DNA of 23,281 nt. Origin: a virus. Below are positions 1 to 7,317 of this stretch, in pieces (position 1 is the first letter of the stretch; the number at the start of each line of letters is the position of its first letter). The stretch lies in the IMG/VR virus record IMGVR_UViG_3300030118_004370, positions 1 to 23,281 of that record; one strand, written 5' to 3'. The position numbers and the translations under genes are program-made. The notes below the pieces were generated by a model. The model was not told where the DNA came from. It worked only from the letters and a program-made list of their open reading frames with translations, and ran no database searches.

Positions 1-2
1 AA

Positions 3-23
3 TTAGCACTTGCAAGAGACTAG
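3..23 (+). CDS. C-terminal end of an upstream gene (partial)
   Basis: Two frames are open from the left edge. One ends at the TAG at 21-23 (…LALARD) and the other at the TGA at 32-34, which abuts the next ATG. The first looks slightly more like the tail of a capsid-type protein and has codons like its neighbours, so it is given here. By gene order the missing gene should be a capsid or head protein, but that is inference only. Confidence 0.3.
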   Translation, partial: LALARD

Positions 24-34
24 GATTTAAATGA

Positions 35-646
35 ATGAGTTTGGTATCTGTATCAGTATTAAAAGAGTATCTACCAGAGATACAAGGATCTAGTATTGAT
101 GCAGATCTAACCTCACTTATTTCTCGTGTAGAGGGTTTTATTGCTCGCTATTTGGGTTTTCCCCTAGCAGATTCTGCTACGTCTTACGGTTTAGATTCGT
201 CTACGTATACAATATTTGCTGATAAACCTATGTACGGACTTGAATATGTATTACAATCACCGATCAAGCCTATCATCTCGATTACGTCTATTCATTCTGA
301 CGTTAATCGGGTATATGGTTCTGATACTCTGATAGAAGGATCTCAATATGAGATAGACAAAGAACTAGGAAGAATCATCCTCAAAGATACTTCTCCTGAT
401 TCTTTTGATACTGGTTTCAGAGCGATCAAAATTGTCGGTTCTTTTGGCTTCAGTACATCAAATCCACCATCGGATCTTGTGCATGCTATTTGTGTGTATT
501 GTGCTCATTTACAACGTGCAAAAAGCAATCAAGGAAACGTATCTATCACTCAAAGAAATAGCACAGTTACATTATCACCTAGAACAATGCCTTTAGAAGT
601 TCGAGAGATATTAAGAGGATATAGAAATGTCTCAACTATCTTTTGA
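35..646 (+). CDS. Head-tail connector (adaptor) protein, HK97 gp6-like
   Basis: A 203-residue protein. The N-terminal half is helical, with a motif of the kind seen in HK97 gp6 / SPP1 gp15 adaptors: residues 24-45 (LTSLISRVEGFIARYLGFPL) followed by a Y/G-rich loop. A central beta segment (about 70-145) contains the family-like pattern of a surface loop that starts with a hydrophobic patch and ends in an I-V-GSFGF strand. A helix (about 146-165) then carries H/C/Y residues. Such adaptors form a ring under the portal. It comes first among the connector genes and overlaps the next gene by 20 bases. ATG 35 follows TAGGA at 21-25; an ATG at 31 is out of frame. The family call rests on fold pattern and gene order, not on an alignment. 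Confidence 0.72.
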   Translation: MSLVSVSVLKEYLPEIQGSSIDADLTSLISRVEGFIARYLGFPLADSATSYGLDSSTYTIFADKPMYGLEYVLQSPIKPIISITSIHSDVNRVYGSDTLIEGSQYEIDKELGRIILKDTSPDSFDTGFRAIKIVGSFGFSTSNPPSDLVHAICVYCAHLQRAKSNQGNVSITQRNSTVTLSPRTMPLEVREILRGYRNVSTIF

Positions 647-1016
647 CGATTTTTTAAGGCGAGTAAGAGAAGCAGATAACAGACTTCTCCAAGAGTTAGA
701 ACGGGTCCTTATTCGATCCGCTCTAAGAATGGAAAGAGATGCAAAGATCAATGCAACCTCTTACCCAAAAGTTCAAACAGGAAGACTTAGATCTTCTATT
801 ACGGGTCTTGTAGATGCTCCTCTGGGTTCTCCTAGAGTAGTACTAAGAGCAGGCGGATCTACCTCTGGATCAGATGTGGATTATGCTGAGTTTGTTGAAT
901 TTGGTACTCGGTTTATCAAGCCTCGTTTGTTTTTGGGTAGGGCTGTCAATGCAGAATCTGAACGTCTTCCTGATAGGTTATCTTCTCTTCTTAATGTTGC
1001 TTTGGGAGCAGATTGA
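627..1016 (+). CDS. HK97 gp10-like tail completion / connector protein
   Basis: A 129-residue protein with a clear HK97-gp10 signature. An N-terminal helix is followed by TGRLRSSI (residues 51-58), a beta hairpin, YAEFVEFGT (about 87-95), then a proline and RLFLGRA (about 99-107) and a closing helix. This family links the head to the tail or completes the tail in siphoviruses. It overlaps the upstream gene by 20 bases, and its TGA overlaps the next ATG (TGATG), indicating translational coupling. The gene lies between the adaptor and the tail terminator, as in lambda- and HK97-like phages. Confidence 0.85.
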   Translation: MSQLSFDDFLRRVREADNRLLQELERVLIRSALRMERDAKINATSYPKVQTGRLRSSITGLVDAPLGSPRVVLRAGGSTSGSDVDYAEFVEFGTRFIKPRLFLGRAVNAESERLPDRLSSLLNVALGAD

Positions 1017-1468
1017 TGGCTGATATCATACATGTACAAGTATTGTCTAGATTGAAGACGTTAACGGCTGCTGATTTTTCAAGCGGTTTTTCCGGTCTTG
1101 ATCTATCCGGCCGTGTTGTTATTGGTGCTGTTCTCAATGCTCCACAGGTTCCTTCTGCTAGTATCGTCTTTATTGATACCATAGAACAACAAGGAAGAAC
1201 ATTAGGAAGATATATAGGTGAATCTGTATATCAAATTGTATGTTATGCAGGTGGATCAAATCTAGAAACTAGAATAAAGAATGCTATGAATCTAGCCGGA
1301 GATATTCAAAAAGCGATTACTTCAGATCGTACACTAGGATTATCTGGTCTCACTCAAGATGTAATTGTTAATTTTACTGCTCTTGATGGTGAGGAATATG
1401 GTATATCTAACACTGGGATCTCTTTGCTAGAAGTAAGGGTTTCTCATCAATCTCAATTCGGTGTATAG
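1016..1468 (+). CDS. Tail terminator / tail completion-like protein
   Basis: A 150-residue alpha/beta protein beginning MADIIHVQVL. I chose ATG 1016, which overlaps the upstream TGA and has GGGAG at 1004-1008 seven bases upstream; a TTG at 1013 would add one residue. The N-terminal helix (…VLSRLKTL), central strands (VYQIVCYAGG, residues 71-80) and final strand (ISLLEVRVSH) suit the gpU/DUF3168-like terminators that cap the tail tube. The position just after a gp10-like gene and shortly before the tail tube supports this. No catalytic residues are expected. Assignment is by context and secondary-structure pattern. Confidence 0.6.
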   Translation: MADIIHVQVLSRLKTLTAADFSSGFSGLDLSGRVVIGAVLNAPQVPSASIVFIDTIEQQGRTLGRYIGESVYQIVCYAGGSNLETRIKNAMNLAGDIQKAITSDRTLGLSGLTQDVIVNFTALDGEEYGISNTGISLLEVRVSHQSQFGV

Positions 1469-2224
1469 ATGAGTTGGTATAACAAAGATTTTAAAAGAAG
1501 ACTGCCTTTGGTTATTGATACCTCTGCAACTGCAAAGGGTACAATAGAATTCTCTTTTGTTGTTCCTGAAGACTATGATGATTTTTGGGACAATGTTAGA
1601 TCAGATGGTTTTGATGTTGTACTTGCTGATAAGAATGGTGAAGCATTCACGTTTCAGAGATTCACATGGAATGCAACAACAAGATCAAGTCTCTTTAGAG
1701 TAGCTGGTTTTTCAATGACAGAAGCAAATGTTATGCATGTCATTTTTATTTATTGGGATAATCCTGATCAAAGTGTAGATCTATCTAGTAGTGTTTCAAC
1801 AACATCACCTAAAACAACCTTTGCTTATTTGGGTGCTCCCTTTGGCAATGTTGTTAACTTTCAAGGTAGATCCGGATTGTCTACTGTTCCTACTACTATT
1901 TTTCAAAAAGATCCTGATGAGAAAATGGATATATGGTTCCCTGTCTCTCAGTTACTTGCACCTCGATCCCTTCCATACAATGAAAGATTAGATCTAAGAG
2001 GTATTGATTATATAGATGTGAATGTTCTAGATTCTTCTGCAGCAAATCAAACAGCCATGTACGCACTTGGAGAGAGTAGGATTGTATCAGGTTGGGTGCG
2101 TGCTAGAATACAAGCAGGATCAGACAATACTGATTATGTCATTAGATTAAAAGTTTTTACTTCAGATAATGAAGTATTTATATTATCGTGTTTATTACAA
2201 GTTAGAAAATTACTACCATCTTAG
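1469..2224 (+). CDS. DUF2341-like beta-rich virion protein
   Basis: A 251-residue protein starting directly after the upstream TAG. Residues 1-110 follow the DUF2341 pattern: an opening W-Y…R-R-L-P-L-V-I-D strand, a central SDGFDVVLADKNGEAFTF segment (about 45-62), and IYWDNPD near residue 95. In known DUF2341 proteins the matching tail is a YYGNP-type motif. The rest is beta-rich with no recognisable domain. DUF2341 occurs in cell-surface proteins and phage structural proteins and is probably a carbohydrate- or protein-binding beta sandwich. Lying between the tail terminator and the tail tube, it is likely a decoration or tail accessory protein. The exact role is unknown. Confidence 0.55.
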   Translation: MSWYNKDFKRRLPLVIDTSATAKGTIEFSFVVPEDYDDFWDNVRSDGFDVVLADKNGEAFTFQRFTWNATTRSSLFRVAGFSMTEANVMHVIFIYWDNPDQSVDLSSSVSTTSPKTTFAYLGAPFGNVVNFQGRSGLSTVPTTIFQKDPDEKMDIWFPVSQLLAPRSLPYNERLDLRGIDYIDVNVLDSSAANQTAMYALGESRIVSGWVRARIQAGSDNTDYVIRLKVFTSDNEVFILSCLLQVRKLLPS

Positions 2225-2233
2225 GAGGTTATC

Positions 2234-3190
2234 ATGCCATTACAATTTGGACGTGGAGCATTTATTAAATTAGGAGAAGAATCAACATATGGAACCATAG
2301 CAGGGGCCATGGGTGTTGATAATAGAATCATATCAGCAAGTTTTCAGAAGACACAAGAGAAGGAGAGAAAAACACATCTATCTCAATCCGGTGGTGGTGG
2401 TTTTCAGAATGGTCATTTCGAAGCATTCTTAAACTGTGGGGGTTCTATTGATCTTCCTTTGCTTTATGAAGGTACGGGGATGCTTATTAAAGCCGCTGTA
2501 GGTAATGCTACAACATCGGGATCCGGACCTTATGAACATCTTTATATTCCAACTGCTGACGGTACAGTCCCATCTTTATCTATTGCTCTTCAAAGAGGTA
2601 CAGGGATCAGCAATTCAAAAGAAATCTTCTTAGGTTGCAAGGTTGCAAGTATGAATATCTCAGGATCGGCAGGAGAAGAGATAACCGCATCATTTGAGAT
2701 TATTGCACAAGATTCACAAACCAGAGCAGCTGCATTAACTTCATCATTCGGATCTGGTCGTCAAATGTTTCATTTTGAATGCGGTAATCTTTCCTATAGT
2801 GGTAACAGTTTTGCGATGAAATCTTTTGAATTCACACTTGATAATAAGTTAGAACGTCGTAATGTATTAGGAGATAAGAAGACACTCGAACCAGTTGTAT
2901 CTGATGTTAAAGACGTTACTCTATCCGTTACTCTAGAGATGGAAGATAATCTATTGTTTGATAACTTTATAGCAGGAACACAATCTGATGCAGTGTTTAC
3001 TTTGACAAATAGTGACGGTGATGCCTGTGAGATTACGATTAGAAATGCCTACGTGGTTGATTATGATGATGCTATTAATACCTTTGGACCGATTGAGAGA
3101 ACGATGACTTTTGTAGGTGAATCTGATGCAGTTGATGAAGCAATACAGATCAAGATAACAAATCAACAGGCTTCTGCTGTTGCAAATTAA
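2234..3190 (+). CDS. Major tail tube protein
   Basis: A 318-residue beta-rich protein preceded by the strongest Shine-Dalgarno site of the structural region (AGGAGGT, 2223-2229), as expected for a protein made in hundreds of copies. The N-terminus (GRGAFIKLGEESTYGT, residues 6-21) matches the usual opening of phage tail tube proteins, where an I-x-x-E-x-T-Y-G-T segment follows an initial G-rich strand. The C-terminal half contains a strand pattern (KSFEFTLDNKLERRNVLG) with an internal NKLERR turn seen in tube proteins. It lies just upstream of the chaperone/tape-measure block, the standard location. Its stop TAA overlaps the next ATG by one base. Confidence 0.8.
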   Translation: MPLQFGRGAFIKLGEESTYGTIAGAMGVDNRIISASFQKTQEKERKTHLSQSGGGGFQNGHFEAFLNCGGSIDLPLLYEGTGMLIKAAVGNATTSGSGPYEHLYIPTADGTVPSLSIALQRGTGISNSKEIFLGCKVASMNISGSAGEEITASFEIIAQDSQTRAAALTSSFGSGRQMFHFECGNLSYSGNSFAMKSFEFTLDNKLERRNVLGDKKTLEPVVSDVKDVTLSVTLEMEDNLLFDNFIAGTQSDAVFTLTNSDGDACEITIRNAYVVDYDDAINTFGPIERTMTFVGESDAVDEAIQIKITNQQASAVAN

Positions 3191-3441
3191 TGATCTCTAA
3201 TCTGATCAAAACAATATTAAAAAAACTAGAATGCAATCTTATAGATCTTGAAAGATACAGTGGGATTGAATATTCTATTTTGTGGAGAATGCTAAATAAC
3301 AATCAAGATCCTACAGATTGGGAGATCCAACAACTAGAAAAGGTATTATCTAAGAAAACAGATTATAAACAATCATACATAGATAAAAGATTAAAAAAAT
3401 ATAAGGACAGGAATCATGCAAATATTAAAGGAGATCGCTGA
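3190..3441 (+). CDS. Small helix-turn-helix-like protein
   Basis: An 83-residue, lysine-rich, all-helical protein. Residues 4-48 look like an XRE-type helix-turn-helix: a first helix, then NLIDLERYSGIEYSILWRML as the likely turn and recognition helix, then a WEIQQLEKVL helix. The C-terminal 35 residues are basic. The start overlaps the tail-tube stop by one base and the 3' end overlaps the chaperone by 26 bases, so it is tightly coupled to the late operon. A DNA-binding-like protein is not usual between tube and chaperone. It may be a small regulator or a structural helical protein that only resembles an HTH. Confidence 0.55.
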   Translation: MISNLIKTILKKLECNLIDLERYSGIEYSILWRMLNNNQDPTDWEIQQLEKVLSKKTDYKQSYIDKRLKKYKDRNHANIKGDR

Positions 3442-3934
3442 AGCATCTACATTTCAAGTAGAATGTTTCGGTGGTAAATTGCTTATTGAAGGAAGAATCT
3501 TAACAGCCCCCGAAATAGAACAGATTGGGCTAGGATCTTCTCTTTTGGCTCAAGAGGTCTTGATGAATAACAAACAGCAAGGACTCAGCAACATCGATCA
3601 AATAAGAGAAAAAGCAGATAAAGAAGGAATGGAAGGACTAGACGAAACAGAACTTCTTCGACTTCTAGACTTTGCAAAATCGATCAGACCAGAAACCATG
3701 GCGAGGATATCAGAAGATCAAGATAAGATTCTTTGTAAGGTTATCAAAAGAGCTTCTCAAGATGGCGTAACGTGGGAGAATATAACCCTTTGTCATGCTA
3801 TGGAGCAAATGAACGCAGATCAAAATGTTCTATGGGTAGGAGTATTCACTTCAGAAGATCGTAACAACATCATAAATAAGGCTATGCAGGGTCAGCAGGA
3901 GGCAGTAGAACGGTTGCAACGATTTCAAGGATGA
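3416..3934 (+). CDS. Tail assembly chaperone, G-like (short form)
   Basis: A 172-residue acidic, helical protein between the tail tube and the tape measure, the position of lambda gpG and its analogues. It opens with a short beta region (FQVECFGGKLLIEGRIL), as many chaperones do, and continues as helices. It probably binds the tape measure protein and keeps it soluble during tail assembly. The stop TGA is at 3932-3934. The coding signal continues past it in the +1 frame to 4151 (see the next entry), so this is the short product of a programmed frameshift pair. The call rests on position, length and the frameshift extension. Confidence 0.75.
   Translation: MQILKEIAEASTFQVECFGGKLLIEGRILTAPEIEQIGLGSSLLAQEVLMNNKQQGLSNIDQIREKADKEGMEGLDETELLRLLDFAKSIRPETMARISEDQDKILCKVIKRASQDGVTWENITLCHAMEQMNADQNVLWVGVFTSEDRNNIINKAMQGQQEAVERLQRFQG
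3909..3934 (+). other. Programmed +1 frameshift window
   Basis: The zero frame ends in codons …CGA TTT CAA GGA TGA and the downstream coding frame is +1. The two frames overlap only between 3909 and 3931, so the shift must occur here. The best candidate is TTT at 3923-3925 followed by C: tRNA-Phe with anticodon GAA can re-pair perfectly on UUC after a one-base forward slip. The early stop at 3932 may stall ribosomes nearby. No -1 type heptamer (X XXY YYZ) joins the two frames. The exact site is inferred, not seen. Confidence 0.5.
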
Positions 3935-4151
3935 TCCAAACTATGTATTTCTTATTGATCTTGTTGCTCGTACATATGGGAAACTTCCTTCAGAGGTTCT
4001 TCGGTTGGACTTTGATGATCTGTATATATGCGTACATTGTATTATACAAAGGTCAAAACGGTTTAATCAGATTCTGAGGAAGCAGAGCAAAGGAAAAAAT
4101 AGCATGTTGTTTCCAATTATTAATCTCTCAGATCTTACCGATATGATATAA
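3909..4151 (+). CDS. Tail assembly chaperone T-like extension, +1 frame
   Basis: This frame opens after a TAG at 3906-3908 and closes at TAA 4149-4151. It has no good start of its own. From 3933 it reads DPNYVFLIDLVARTYGKLPS, which matches the usual opening of a chaperone T domain (a helix ending in a G-K-L/x-P-S-E turn) and continues as helix to a basic C-terminus. If ribosomes shift +1 at the UUU-C at 3923-3926, the fusion is 170 residues of the G form plus 74 residues from AAG 3927 to codon 4146-4148, about 244 residues. A -2 shift would also join the frames. The extension stops 20 bases before the tape measure start. Confidence 0.72.
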   Translation, partial: NGCNDFKDDPNYVFLIDLVARTYGKLPSEVLRLDFDDLYICVHCIIQRSKRFNQILRKQSKGKNSMLFPIINLSDLTDMI

Positions 4152-4171
4152 TAGGATGCAAAGAGGTTATC

Positions 4172-6460
4172 ATGGCTCAAAATCTAGTAGAATATGTTTT
4201 AGATATAAAGACAAAGGCAGCGGAAAAAGGTCTTGATAATGTTGTTGATGCTTTGGAAGACGTTGAGAAAGAACTGAAAAAGACACAAAGAGAAAGTGTA
4301 GATACATCTTCTTCTTTTAATAAGTTGAAAAAAGCCGGCATGGCTGTTGGAAAGGTTACGGCTGTTATGGCTGCTGTTGGTGTTGCTGTATTGGCAGCAG
4401 GAAAAGCCGCTTTTGAGGCATCTAAGAAGGTTACAGATCTAGTCAATGAATTAAATGATTTGTCTGTTAGAAGTGGGGTATCTGCGAAAACAATACAAGG
4501 ACTTCGACAGGCTCTTTTATCCAGTGGTCAATCTGCTGAGGGTCTTAATGAAATACTTGGTGCTATCTCTGGACAGTTCGCACAACTAGGAACAGAAGGA
4601 TCAGCGGTTGAAAAAAAGTTTCTTTCTTTTGGTGTTGCTGTAAGAGATACAAATGGAGACCTACGATCAAACAATGATATTCTTCTAGACTCTATCAAGT
4701 TATTACAAGGGATCTCTGATTCTTCTGATAGATCAAGAGCATCTGTTGCGTTATTTGGTGAAGCGGGTGCAAAGTTAAATCAAGCACTTGCAGCGGGTGA
4801 TTTTGAAAAGTTCTTATCATTTACAGAGAAGTTCGGAATAGATGCAGGACCAGAAGCAAGTAAAGCAGCTGCACATTTTCAATTTGTGTTATCTGGACTT
4901 GGTACGGTATTAAATGGAACACTTCAAAAGTTTGTGACTGCTACAGATGGACAGAATAGATTCATACAAAGCATGATCAAATTGGGCGGTATTGTAGCAT
5001 TTACAGGATCACTTATAGAATCCTTTGCTGATGAAATAGAATTTTTAACTGATAAACTTCTAGATCTTCTTAAGTTTGGAATCAAGCAAACAATAGTAAT
5101 TCTAACAGGTCCTTTTGCTCTTGCATTAGGATCAATCATCAACAATCTAGAACTGTTTGGAATACAAGTTGATTTTGTGAATAAAGCCATGTCTAGTCTT
5201 GCAAATTTTACGATTAAAACAGTAGATCCTACAAATAGACTATCAAACGCAATAGACAAAGCAAAAGGAGACTTGAAAGAATATAACGAAGCGATGGAAG
5301 GTGTTAATATTAATCTAGATGGATTTGGTAAGGGAACAGCACAAGCATCTTCTGAAATGGACAATCTAGGAAAAAGCACCCAAAAAACAACAGAAAAGAT
5401 CCGGACTTTAAATGATGTTCTCAATGATCTATTTGGTCGATTTGTATCGTTTGACATAAATAAATTTGTATCTGATTTCGCTATTGGTTTTGCTGCTATT
5501 GATAAGATTATAAACAAATCATTTGATGGATCTAGAATTGACCTGTTTGCAAACACGCTTAGAAAAAAACTATTAGATACGGTTTCACTTAATGCTGAAG
5601 CAGGCATGTTGGATGGTCAAGCGTTTGGAGAAATAACGATAGAAGCGACTAAATTTACAAGATTTGAAGAGTTTTTAAATAAAATGAAATTAGGTGTAGC
5701 AGAGATATTTTCTATTGCTGTAAAGGGCTTAGGGCAGTCTGCATCTAAGATATCAGGAGCATTGAGTAAAGGACTTTCAGCAGGTGCAGCTCTAGCGGTT
5801 ACAGGAGTTCTAGCAGTTCTTAAAATCGCTCAAGGACTGGGTCAAAGAGGATCAACTGTTGCAGAGATAGAAAAGAGTGTTGAAGAAGATATCAGAGCGA
5901 GGGCAAAGGCTATAGAGTTGGGTTTGCGTGCATTGCCTAGGATACTCTTCCAAGTGTTACCTCCTCTCTTTGTTGAGTTTGCTGATCGTGTTGTATTCGG
6001 ATTCTTCAAGGGAATCGCTGAGTTTGTTAGACAGATCATAGATGGTATCAAGAGCATCTTTACAAGAGAAGGAAGACAGAACCTAGGAAAGAATATTAAA
6101 GAAGGACTGAAGGCAGGTTTTGAAGAGTTTTTTCGACGCGTTAATGTTGTAGGTAGTATTTTATCAGGAGGATCGAAACGCGGTGGTGGTCCATTTATTC
6201 CTTCTGCTAGAGGTGGTATTAAGTTTACCGGAGCAGACGAAGGATTAGCGATGCTTCACAGAGGAGAGTTCGTCGTACCCGAAACGGGTCAAATGCCCCA
6301 AGCAGTACAGAGAACTATGGGCATGGGTCAAGGTGGTATAAATATAACGATCAATGCTTCAGTAGTTGAGAGTAATGCTGTTGATGAGTTGGTTAGACAG
6401 ATAGAGAGAAGGTTTCAAACATTCGGATCTTCTACTTCTCCCTTATTTGGAGGTCGATGA
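4172..6460 (+). CDS. Tail tape measure protein
   Basis: A 762-residue protein. Residues 8-48 are a lysine/glutamate-rich coiled coil. Residues 50-85 are Ala/Gly/Val-rich and hydrophobic (for example AVMAAVGVAVLAAG), and further hydrophobic segments lie near 305-330 and 525-555. The C-terminus has the G-rich tape-measure ending: GGGPFIPSARGG near 670, then LHRGEFVVPETG and GGINITINASVV. Tape length sets tail length; at about 0.15 nm per residue (established for lambda-like phages) this predicts a tail of roughly 115 nm. AGAGGTT lies just upstream of ATG 4172. The gene follows the frameshifted chaperone, which is diagnostic. Confidence 0.93.
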   Translation: MAQNLVEYVLDIKTKAAEKGLDNVVDALEDVEKELKKTQRESVDTSSSFNKLKKAGMAVGKVTAVMAAVGVAVLAAGKAAFEASKKVTDLVNELNDLSVRSGVSAKTIQGLRQALLSSGQSAEGLNEILGAISGQFAQLGTEGSAVEKKFLSFGVAVRDTNGDLRSNNDILLDSIKLLQGISDSSDRSRASVALFGEAGAKLNQALAAGDFEKFLSFTEKFGIDAGPEASKAAAHFQFVLSGLGTVLNGTLQKFVTATDGQNRFIQSMIKLGGIVAFTGSLIESFADEIEFLTDKLLDLLKFGIKQTIVILTGPFALALGSIINNLELFGIQVDFVNKAMSSLANFTIKTVDPTNRLSNAIDKAKGDLKEYNEAMEGVNINLDGFGKGTAQASSEMDNLGKSTQKTTEKIRTLNDVLNDLFGRFVSFDINKFVSDFAIGFAAIDKIINKSFDGSRIDLFANTLRKKLLDTVSLNAEAGMLDGQAFGEITIEATKFTRFEEFLNKMKLGVAEIFSIAVKGLGQSASKISGALSKGLSAGAALAVTGVLAVLKIAQGLGQRGSTVAEIEKSVEEDIRARAKAIELGLRALPRILFQVLPPLFVEFADRVVFGFFKGIAEFVRQIIDGIKSIFTREGRQNLGKNIKEGLKAGFEEFFRRVNVVGSILSGGSKRGGGPFIPSARGGIKFTGADEGLAMLHRGEFVVPETGQMPQAVQRTMGMGQGGINITINASVVESNAVDELVRQIERRFQTFGSSTSPLFGGR

Positions 6461-7317
6461 TGGGTAATGCAAAGTTTTATTATTTCCCAGAGCCTGATGC
6501 TAGATCACTTAGAACAATAGATCTAGGTGAGAAGTTAGGAGAACTGTTTTCTGAATATCAATATGATGTAGCAGAATCTATTTCGAGGGGTGGAAGAAGA
6601 TATCTATCTCACGGATTGCAAAGGGAGTTTGTAACGATTCAACGCGATCGGCTCATTTTAGGAGAAGATGTAGCTGTTAAACTAGAATCGATGCAGAATC
6701 ACCTAGATAGAGGCGGTTATGTTTCTTTTTGTGCTGATTCAGATAAAGCCTACATTCATCCTTTTCTTAATACAGTTGAGCAAAATTCTGCTACTCAGTT
6801 ATTAGGATCAAACCCTTTCAAAGATATTACAGGTGCAAATCTTCCTGTTACGGGTGATTATGTGACAATACAGACAGATTCGCCTACATCCATCATTGAG
6901 AAGTCAAAGATCGCTAGTGTTGATGGCTCCTTCTCTTCTTCTACAGGTGGAAATATTACATTTAATCCAAAGATGGCATATACATATCCAGAGAGATCAT
7001 TTCTTAGATATTATCGTTTTTATCCTACATTAAGAAGAGCAGCCTCTGACATAGGGCAAAACATTATAACAAATGAGAACGGTCGTTTGTTCTCTCTTAA
7101 TGTACGATTGTATCTAGATACGCATACATTATTTAACTTTCATTCTGGATTCGATGGTATAGATAGATCTCCAAACTTCAAACCTTCAGAAGTTCCTACT
7201 GCTTCAGGTGGTTCTAATCCGTTTACAAATGTAGGAGGTATATCTAGTACAGACAGAATACAAGGTCTTGCAATACTTAACGAGATAGCAAGACAACAAG
7301 GTAAGAGTATAGTATGA
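6460..7317 (+). CDS. Tail-tip (distal tail-like) protein
   Basis: A 285-residue beta-rich protein directly after the tape measure, the usual place of a minor or distal tail protein that joins the tube to the hub. Two adjacent ATGs occur (6457 and 6460). GGAGGT at 6449-6454 is five bases from 6460 and only two from 6457, so I chose 6460, which overlaps the tape-measure TGA (TGATG). A strand-rich core with Y/F-rich motifs (FLRYYRFYPTLRR near 187-199) and a C-terminal helix (LAILNEIARQQ) can be seen. No enzyme motif is apparent. The name rests on position. Confidence 0.6.
   Translation: MGNAKFYYFPEPDARSLRTIDLGEKLGELFSEYQYDVAESISRGGRRYLSHGLQREFVTIQRDRLILGEDVAVKLESMQNHLDRGGYVSFCADSDKAYIHPFLNTVEQNSATQLLGSNPFKDITGANLPVTGDYVTIQTDSPTSIIEKSKIASVDGSFSSSTGGNITFNPKMAYTYPERSFLRYYRFYPTLRRAASDIGQNIITNENGRLFSLNVRLYLDTHTLFNFHSGFDGIDRSPNFKPSEVPTASGGSNPFTNVGGISSTDRIQGLAILNEIARQQGKSIV

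Noticed and set aside
3931-4077. A 48-residue hydrophobic frame starting in an ATGA overlap after the chaperone
   Set aside because: The +1 frame across the same bases gives a typical T-domain; the hydrophobic look comes from reading those codons out of frame, and AAGG is too close to its ATG.
4924-5607. A 227-codon open frame on the minus strand within the tape measure
   Set aside because: It is antisense to a well-supported gene, has serine/leucine-rich composition typical of a reverse shadow, and no ribosome site or promoter.
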